Shown piece by piece: positions 58,955-64,000 of a stretch of 64,000 nucleotides of DNA; within the stretch, counting starts at the first letter, position 1, and every line of letters starts with the position of its first letter. Below the pieces are notes generated by a model, which saw nothing but the letters and a program-made list of their open reading frames with translations, was not told the origin of the DNA and did no database searches. Position numbers and translations under genes: made by a program. The DNA is from Rhodosalinus sediminis (GTDB lineage: Bacteria > Pseudomonadota > Alphaproteobacteria > Rhodobacterales > Rhodobacteraceae): assembly GCF_003385555.1 (NCBI RefSeq), contig NZ_QOHR01000006.1, positions 87,839 through 151,838 on the forward strand, read 5' to 3'.

Positions 58955-60136
58955 TCAGGGCCGGGGCAGGGGCACGTAATCCATGACCTCGCCCGCGGCG
59001 CGGGGTCCGTCGTCGGGCGGGCGCACGAGGAGCGCGTCGGCCTCCGCCAAAAGCGAGAGAAGCGCGCTGTCCTGGCTGTCGAAGGGGTCGAGCCCTGCCT
59101 CGGTCAGCCGCGCGCGCATGTAGTGCTGGCGCGGGCCGTTCGCGCCCACGCCCCGGGCGAGCGGCGCGCGGGCGCGCTGCGCGGGCGCCGCCCCGAGGCC
59201 CAGCATCTTGCGGATAACCGGGGCGACGAAGACCGTGCCGCAGACGATGGCCGAGACCGGGCTGCCCGGCAGCCCGATCATCGCCGCCTCGCCCAGACGG
59301 CCCGCCATCAGCGGCTTCCCGGGCCGCATGGCCACCTTGTAGAAGGCCGTCTCCATCCCCAATGCCTGCGCCACCGGCGCGACGAGGTCGTGATCGCCGA
59401 CCGAGGCGCCGCCCACCGTCAGGATCAGGTCGGCCCCCGCGGCGAGTTCGAAGCCCGCGCGGAGCGAGGCCTCCGTGTCGCGCGCGACGGGCAGGAGACG
59501 CGCCGTCGCGCCCTCGGCCTCGAGCAGCGCCTTCAGCCCGAAGGCGTTGGAGGCGACGATCTGATCTTCGCCCGCGGCCTCGCCGGGCATCACCAGCTCG
59601 TCGCCGGTCGAGAGGATCGCGACCTCGGGCCGGCGGGTGACCTGCACCTCCGGCAGGTTCATCGCGGCGATCAGCGCGACATCCGCCGCCGAGAGCCGCC
59701 GCGGCGCCTCGAGCCGCGCGCCCCGGCTGAAATCGGCGCCGGCGGGGCGGACGTGCGGGCCGGGGCCGGGCGTGCCGGTCACGGTCATGGTGTCGCCCTC
59801 GCGCGCGGTGTCCTCCTGGATCACGACGCGGTCGGCGCCCTCGGGCATGGGCGCGCCGGTGAAGATGCGCACGGCCTCGCCCGGGCCCACCGCGCCCGGG
59901 TGGCGGCGGCCGGCCGGCGCCTCGCCCACGACGCGGAAGCGCGCGCCGGGCGCGACCTCGGCGCCGCGCAGGGCGTAGCCGTCCATCGCCGCGGCCGGAA
60001 AGGGCGGCTGATCCCGCGTGGCGACCGCATCGGCGGCGAGCACCCGGCCGGCGGCGTCGCGCAGGGCGACGCGCTCCGCCCCGAGCGGGCCGACGAGCGC
60101 GAAGAGCTGATCGAGCGCCTCCGCGACCGGGATCAT
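58955..60136 (-). CDS. moeA: Molybdopterin molybdenumtransferase MoeA
   Basis: Inserts molybdate into adenylylated molybdopterin, the last general step of Moco synthesis. The 393-residue protein has [13 protein letters not shown] near residue 45, [17 protein letters not shown], and the MoCF-type core [14 protein letters not shown] and [12 protein letters not shown] (aspartate-rich active site). [14 protein letters not shown] follows. Its start overlaps the moaC stop by four bases (ATGA), showing coupling. Confidence 0.96.
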   Translation of the reverse strand: MIPVAEALDQLFALVGPLGAERVALRDAAGRVLAADAVATRDQPPFPAAAMDGYALRGAEVAPGARFRVVGEAPAGRRHPGAVGPGEAVRIFTGAPMPEGADRVVIQEDTAREGDTMTVTGTPGPGPHVRPAGADFSRGARLEAPRRLSAADVALIAAMNLPEVQVTRRPEVAILSTGDELVMPGEAAGEDQIVASNAFGLKALLEAEGATARLLPVARDTEASLRAGFELAAGADLILTVGGASVGDHDLVAPVAQALGMETAFYKVAMRPGKPLMAGRLGEAAMIGLPGSPVSAIVCGTVFVAPVIRKMLGLGAAPAQRARAPLARGVGANGPRQHYMRARLTEAGLDPFDSQDSALLSLLAEADALLVRPPDDGPRAAGEVMDYVPLPRP

Positions 60137-60609
60137 TCGGCTTCGAAGCGGCCGGACTTGCCGCCGTCCTTCAGAAGCACGCGCAGCCCGCCGATCTCCA
60201 TCGCGCGGTCGGCGGCCTTGAGCATGTCGTAGACCGTGAGCGCGGCGACCGAGGCCGCGGTCAGCGCCTCCATCTCGACGCCGGTGCGCCCTGTCGTCCT
60301 GACCGTCGCGGTGAGGCGCAGGCCCGGCAGATCCCGGTCCGCCTCGATATCGAGCGTCACCGAGGACAGCGGCAGCGGATGGCAGAGCGGGATGAGGTCC
60401 GCCGTGCGCTTCGCCCCCATGATCCCGGCGAGCCGCGCGACGCCTTCGACGTCGCCCTTCTTCGCCTCGCCCGCCTCCACGAGCGCGAGCGTCTCGGGCG
60501 CCATGCGGACCCAGGCGCAGGCGCGGGCGATGCGCGCGGTCTCGGCCTTTTCCGAGACGTCGACCATGCGCGCCGCGCCGCTCTCGTCGAAATGCGTGAG
60601 ATCGGCCAT
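60133..60609 (-). CDS. moaC: Cyclic pyranopterin monophosphate synthase MoaC
   Basis: Second enzyme of Moco synthesis, acting after MoaA to make cPMP. The 158-residue product has [19 protein letters not shown] with the catalytic lysine and histidine, [14 protein letters not shown] and the C-terminal LKDGGKSG lysine. The ATG at 60607-60609 begins [11 protein letters not shown]. It sits between trpC (8 bases away) and moeA (overlapping); no moaA, moaD or moaE is nearby. Confidence 0.96.
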   Translation of the reverse strand: MADLTHFDESGAARMVDVSEKAETARIARACAWVRMAPETLALVEAGEAKKGDVEGVARLAGIMGAKRTADLIPLCHPLPLSSVTLDIEADRDLPGLRLTATVRTTGRTGVEMEALTAASVAALTVYDMLKAADRAMEIGGLRVLLKDGGKSGRFEAE

Positions 60610-60617
60610 CGCGCGCC

Positions 60618-61430
60618 TCACATGCCGCCGGGGGTGAGCGGGCGCGCGAGCAGGTCGCGCGTCGCCTGCGCGACGTCCGCCTCGCGCATCAGGCTCTCGC
60701 CGATGAGGAAGCAGCGCGCGCCGTAGCGCGCCAGATCGGACAGGTCGTCGGGCGTGGACAGCCCGCTTTCCGAGACGACGATCCGGTCGGGCGGCACCCG
60801 GCGGATCAGCTTGCGCGTGACGTCGAGCGAGGTCTCGAAGGTGTGCAGGTCGCGGTTGTTGATGCCGACGAGCCGCGAGGAGAGCTTCGCCGCCCGCGCG
60901 AGGTCGTCGGCGTCGTGCACCTCGATCAGCACGTCCATGCCCCAGGCCTCGGCGGCGGCCTCGATCTCCGCGGCCTGCGCGTCCGAGACGGCGGCCATGA
61001 TCACGAGCACGCAGTCCGCGCCGAGCGCGCGCGCCTCGATCACCTGATAGGGATCGTAGAGGAAATCCTTGCGCAGGACGGGCAGCGAACAGGCCGCGCG
61101 GGCGTCGGTCAGATCGGATTTCTGCCCCTGAAAGCTCGGCGCGTCGGTGAGCACGGACAGGCAGGTCGCGCCGCCCGCCGCGTAGGCGGCGGCGAGCGCG
61201 GGCGGATCGAAGGGGTCGCGGATCAGCCCCTTGGAGGGGGAGGCCTTCTTGATCTCGGCGATCAGGCCGTATCCCGTCTTGGAGGCCTGAAGCAGCGCCT
61301 CGGCGAAGGGGCGCACGGCCGGCGCGGCGCGCGCCTCCTCCTCGACCTCCTCGAGCGGCTTGGCGGCCTTGCAGGCGGCGATTTCCTCGAGCTTGTAGGC
61401 GGTGATCCGGTCGAGCACGGTCTCGGTCAT
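60618..61430 (-). CDS. trpC: Indole-3-glycerol phosphate synthase
   Basis: Closes the indole ring in tryptophan synthesis. The 270-residue TIM barrel has the catalytic set in [12 protein letters not shown] (about 57-68), [14 protein letters not shown] and [13 protein letters not shown]. It is the monofunctional form, not fused to TrpF. Its ATG at 61428-61430 overlaps the trpD stop by four bases. moaC follows 8 bases after the stop. Confidence 0.97.
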   Translation of the reverse strand: MTETVLDRITAYKLEEIAACKAAKPLEEVEEEARAAPAVRPFAEALLQASKTGYGLIAEIKKASPSKGLIRDPFDPPALAAAYAAGGATCLSVLTDAPSFQGQKSDLTDARAACSLPVLRKDFLYDPYQVIEARALGADCVLVIMAAVSDAQAAEIEAAAEAWGMDVLIEVHDADDLARAAKLSSRLVGINNRDLHTFETSLDVTRKLIRRVPPDRIVVSESGLSTPDDLSDLARYGARCFLIGESLMREADVAQATRDLLARPLTPGGM

Positions 61431-62449
61431 TGCGCGTCCTTCGTGATGCGGGCCAGCGCCTCGACCTTGCCGCGCGCCGCGCCGCTGTCGAGGCTTTCGG
61501 CGGCCATGGCGACCCCCTCGGACGCGTCCGCCGCGCGCCCCGCGACGATCAGCGCGGCGGCGGCGTTCAGCACCACCGCGTCGCGGTAGGCCGAGCGCGC
61601 GCCGTTCAGGAGATCGCGGAAGGCGCGAGCGTTCTCCTCCGGCGTGCCGCCGAGGATCGCCTCGAACGGGTGGGGGGCGAGGCCGAAGTCCTCGGGGTGG
61701 ATGTCGCGCTCGGCGATGGTGCCGTCCTCCTCCAGCGCGACGAGATGGGTAGGCCCGGCGATGGAAATCTCGTCGGTGCCGTCGGCGCCGTGCACGAGCC
61801 ACGCGCGCTCGGTGCCGAGGCGCTTCAGCGTCTCGGCCATGGGCCTGAGCAGCGCGGCCGAAAACGCGCCGGTGAGCTGGCGCGTGACGCCGGCGGGGTT
61901 CGTCAGCGGCCCGAGGATGTTGAAGATCGTGCGCGTGCCGAGCTCGGCGCGCACGGGGCCGACATGCGCCATCGCGGGGTGGTGCATCGGCGCCATCATG
62001 AAGCCGATGCCCGCCTCGGCGAGCGCGCGCTCCACCACCGGCGCGTGCACCATGACGTTGACGCCCATCTGCGCGAGCGCGTCCGCCGCCCCGGACTTCG
62101 AGCTGAGGTTGCGGTTGCCGTGCTTGGCCACCGGCACGCCGGCGCCCGCCACGACGAAGGCCGCCGCGGTCGAGATATTCAGCGTGCCCTTGCCGTCGCC
62201 GCCGGTGCCGACGATGTCCATCGCGCCGTGGGGCGCTGCGACGTGCTGGCACTTGGCGCGCATCACGGCGGCGGCGGCGGCGTATTCGTCGACGCTCTCG
62301 CCGCGGGTGCGCAGCGCCATGAGAAAGCCGCCCATCTGCGCCGGCGTCGCCGCGCCCTCGAAGAGCGCGCGGAAGGCCGCCTCGGCCTCGGCCACGCTGA
62401 GCGGCCCCTCGGCGGCGCGCCCGATCAGCGGTTTCAGACCGTCGCTCAT
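61427..62449 (-). CDS. trpD: Anthranilate phosphoribosyltransferase
   Basis: Second step of tryptophan synthesis, adding phosphoribose to anthranilate. The 340-residue enzyme has the PRPP-binding motif [17 protein letters not shown] (about 79-95), [17 protein letters not shown] and the [12 protein letters not shown] block. It overlaps both neighbours by four bases (trpG upstream, trpC downstream), so the three proteins are made from one coupled message. Confidence 0.97.
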   Translation of the reverse strand: MSDGLKPLIGRAAEGPLSVAEAEAAFRALFEGAATPAQMGGFLMALRTRGESVDEYAAAAAVMRAKCQHVAAPHGAMDIVGTGGDGKGTLNISTAAAFVVAGAGVPVAKHGNRNLSSKSGAADALAQMGVNVMVHAPVVERALAEAGIGFMMAPMHHPAMAHVGPVRAELGTRTIFNILGPLTNPAGVTRQLTGAFSAALLRPMAETLKRLGTERAWLVHGADGTDEISIAGPTHLVALEEDGTIAERDIHPEDFGLAPHPFEAILGGTPEENARAFRDLLNGARSAYRDAVVLNAAAALIVAGRAADASEGVAMAAESLDSGAARGKVEALARITKDAQ

Positions 62450-63027
62450 GCCGCTTCGCGCGTCTCGGCGAGGAAGGCGCCGAGCATCCGCTTGCCGTGT
62501 TCGGAGGCGATGGATTCCGGGTGGAACTGCACCCCGTGGATCGGAAGGCTGCGGTGCGCGAGGCCCATGATCGTGCCGTCCCCGGTCTCGGCGGTGACGC
62601 GCAGCGCCTCGGGCAGCCCCTCGCGCGCGACGACGAGCGAGTGATAGCGCGTCGCCGTGAGCGGGGAGGGGAGCCCGGCGAAGAGCCCCGTGCCGTCGTG
62701 CGACACGCGGTCGGTCTTGCCGTGCATGATGCGCCCCGCGCCGGTGACGCGCCCGCCGAAAGCCTGCCCGATCGTCTGATGCCCGAGGCAGACGCCGAGA
62801 AGTGGCAGCCCCGCCTCCGCCGCCGCGCGCGTCAGGTCGAGGCAGATGCCCGCGCGGTCCGGGTCGCAGGGCCCGGGCGAGAGCACGATCCCCGCCGGGC
62901 GCATCGCGAGCGCCTCCGCCGGCGTCAGCGCATCGTTGCGCCGCACCGCCACGTCGGCCCCGAGCTCGCCCAGATAATGGACGAGGTTCCAGGTGAAGCT
63001 GTCGTAGTTGTCGATGAGCAGCAGCAT
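62446..63027 (-). CDS. trpG: Anthranilate synthase glutaminase component
   Basis: Glutamine amidotransferase subunit that gives ammonia to TrpE. The 193-residue product has the nucleophilic cysteine in [17 protein letters not shown] and the His-Glu pair in [14 protein letters not shown]. It may also serve p-aminobenzoate synthesis. trpE is not in the window; to the right lies a divergent gene. A TTGACG sequence on the minus strand near 63102-63107 could be a -35 box, but the -10 is unclear. Confidence 0.95.
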   Translation of the reverse strand: MLLLIDNYDSFTWNLVHYLGELGADVAVRRNDALTPAEALAMRPAGIVLSPGPCDPDRAGICLDLTRAAAEAGLPLLGVCLGHQTIGQAFGGRVTGAGRIMHGKTDRVSHDGTGLFAGLPSPLTATRYHSLVVAREGLPEALRVTAETGDGTIMGLAHRSLPIHGVQFHPESIASEHGKRMLGAFLAETREAA

Positions 63028-63176
63028 CCGCGGGCCGTGGCCGAAGGGGTGGAGGGGCGCGCCCCGATCGCGCTATACATGCTCAGGCTTGCCGGAGAGC
63101 GTCAAGGGGGCAGGCCCCGCCCGGCGACGCTCCGGCGGAGCGGCAGACAGGCAGGACGGCAGAAAGGACGACGCGC

Positions 63177-64000
63177 GTGGCACGCCGCACCCTCTCGGGC
63201 TTCATCTGGGGCGCATTGGCCTTTGCGCTCGCGCTCATCGTGGTCGCCTATCTCGCCGGCCCGCCGGATCGCGTCGTCCCGGCCGAGACCGCGCAGGGCG
63301 GCGCCCCCTCGCAGGAGGCAGCGCCCGGACCGGGCGACGCGGCACCGCAGGGCGAGGCCCCCGACGAGACGGCCACCGCCCCGCCGGAGGCCGCGCCGTC
63401 GAACGCGCGCGCGGATGGCGTGGCGGACCCGGCCGAAGGCGACACGCAGGCGACCCGCGCGGATCAGGCGGCGCAGGCGGAGGAGGACGCGGGGGCCCGG
63501 GACGGCGACCGTGATCCCGCGTCCGGCGCAGCGGACGGAGGCGACGCGGGGCAGGGCGCGCCGCCCGCCGCCGAGAGCGATCCGGCGCTCCCGGAGGCGG
63601 ACGGGACAGCGGCGGATCAAGCCCCGGCGGCCGAGGCGACGGACGGCGCGACAGGAGACACCGAGGCACCTTCCGCCGATCAGGCGCCGCAGGTCGCCGA
63701 GCAGAACGCGACGCAGGATCCGCCCGCCGCCGACAGCGACCCGGCGCGCCCAGCGGCGGACGGGACGGCGGCGGAACAAGCCCCGGCGGCGGAGGCGACG
63801 GACGGCGCGACAGGAGACACCGAGGCGACCGGCGCCGATCAGGCGCCGCAGACCGCCGAGCAGGACGCGACGCAAGAGGCGCCCTCCGCCGACAGCGCCC
63901 CCGCGCGCCCCGAGGCGGCAGGCGGGACGGCGACGGAGCCCGCGGCGACGGCGCCCTCCGCCGAGACCGAGCGCGCGGCCGAGGCCCGGCCCGCCGCGGG
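63177..64000 (+). CDS. Membrane-anchored Ala/Pro/Glu-rich protein, 3' end cut; possible divergent polysaccharide deacetylase
   Basis: Begins at the GTG 63177 behind GAAAGGACG: ARRTLSGFIWGALAFAL, with a single hydrophobic anchor (about residues 9-27), then at least 245 residues of low-complexity Ala, Pro, Asp, Glu, Thr and Gln sequence, containing a 53-residue repeat. It runs off the right edge. In other Rhodobacterales a protein with a similar short start (gene product MAR.FLSG.IWG) and an acidic linker ends in a divergent polysaccharide deacetylase (YibQ-like) domain. That is recalled, not seen, because the C-terminal part is missing. Confidence 0.6.
   Translation, partial: MARRTLSGFIWGALAFALALIVVAYLAGPPDRVVPAETAQGGAPSQEAAPGPGDAAPQGEAPDETATAPPEAAPSNARADGVADPAEGDTQATRADQAAQAEEDAGARDGDRDPASGAADGGDAGQGAPPAAESDPALPEADGTAADQAPAAEATDGATGDTEAPSADQAPQVAEQNATQDPPAADSDPARPAADGTAAEQAPAAEATDGATGDTEATGADQAPQTAEQDATQEAPSADSAPARPEAAGGTATEPAATAPSAETERAAEARPAA
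63567..63884 (+). repeat. In-frame 159-bp direct repeat (53 residues) in the cut-off gene
   Basis: Two units, 63567-63725 and 63726-63884, followed by a partial third. Each contains APAAEATDGATGDTEA, then ADQAPQ and an AEQ(N/D)ATQ segment. The spacing of exactly 159 bases keeps the reading frame. Units differ at scattered positions, so they are older than the 92-bp array. They probably lengthen an extended periplasmic linker. Confidence 0.8.

Noticed and set aside
55847..60232. A 1461-codon open frame on the plus strand over comEC, lexA and moeA
   Set aside because: It runs in another frame of comEC and antisense to lexA and moeA, and has no recognisable domain. Third-position GC bias explains the absence of stops.
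63028..63176. Trp-codon-rich leader peptide (attenuator) ahead of trpG
   Set aside because: No short ORF with tandem Trp codons and no paired hairpins were found between the trpG start and the divergent gene.

Overview
The window is a chromosomal segment of a very high-GC alphaproteobacterium, almost certainly of the order Rhodobacterales (Rhodobacteraceae or Paracoccaceae). The signs are a sciP-ctrA locus, a trpGDC-moaC-moeA-lexA cluster beside comEC-gltX-gltA, a hisI/NifU-like pair, alphaproteobacterial LexA boxes (GTTC-N7-GTTC) and CtrA boxes (TTAA-N7-TTAA). No tRNA, rRNA, insertion sequence, CRISPR array or phage structural gene was seen. The species is not identifiable from sequence alone. 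Genes at both edges (guaA, and an Ala/Pro-rich membrane-anchored protein) are cut.

Layout. 1-8 kb: guaA (partial), a five-gene branched-chain-type ABC importer, and an mct-meh pair of mesaconyl-CoA enzymes. 8-15 kb: a YcbK-like peptidase divergent from an L,D-transpeptidase, then lpxD-acp-KAS, then mnmA. 14.7-20.7 kb: sciP, ctrA, ligA, recG and a 40-residue membrane protein behind a LexA box. 20.8-25.9 kb: NifU-like protein, hisI, gluQ, a methyltransferase, trmFO, an enoyl-CoA hydratase and a thioesterase. 25.9-26.7 kb: eight copies of a 92-bp tandem repeat. 26.7-33.5 kb: trkA-trkH, hfq-hflX, a MetR-like regulator and an EamA transporter. 33.5-41.3 kb: an acylase, a hydroxyacid dehydrogenase, purL, two small membrane proteins and a LysR regulator. 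41.5-47.8 kb: a fused 2-oxoacid:ferredoxin oxidoreductase, an acyltransferase, murI and argC. 47.8-51.9 kb: ccmE, an endolysin-holin cassette, ccmF and ccmH. 52-64 kb: a PaaG-like protein, gltA, gltX, comEC, lexA, moeA, moaC, trpCDG and the cut-off gene.

Most genes are housekeeping. The most interesting theme is control of DNA exchange and the cell cycle. The window holds CtrA and its inhibitor SciP, each with a 7-of-8 CtrA box upstream, and comEC with a perfect CtrA box. It also holds a stand-alone holin/endolysin pair of the type used to release gene transfer agent particles in Rhodobacter capsulatus, and LexA with its own box. A second perfect LexA box precedes the tiny single-pass membrane protein, a candidate SOS-induced division inhibitor analogous to Caulobacter SidA.

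A second theme is repeated structured sequence. Five elements (eight half-elements) share a GGAGTATTT or GAGAGTATTT box followed by CCAAGATGATGG, preceded by one to three GC-rich hairpins whose stems vary in a compensated way. Four of the five sit between convergent genes, and one supplies the last codons of gluQ. The 92-bp tandem array and smaller relatives after hflX form a separate hairpin family that begins at gene stop codons.
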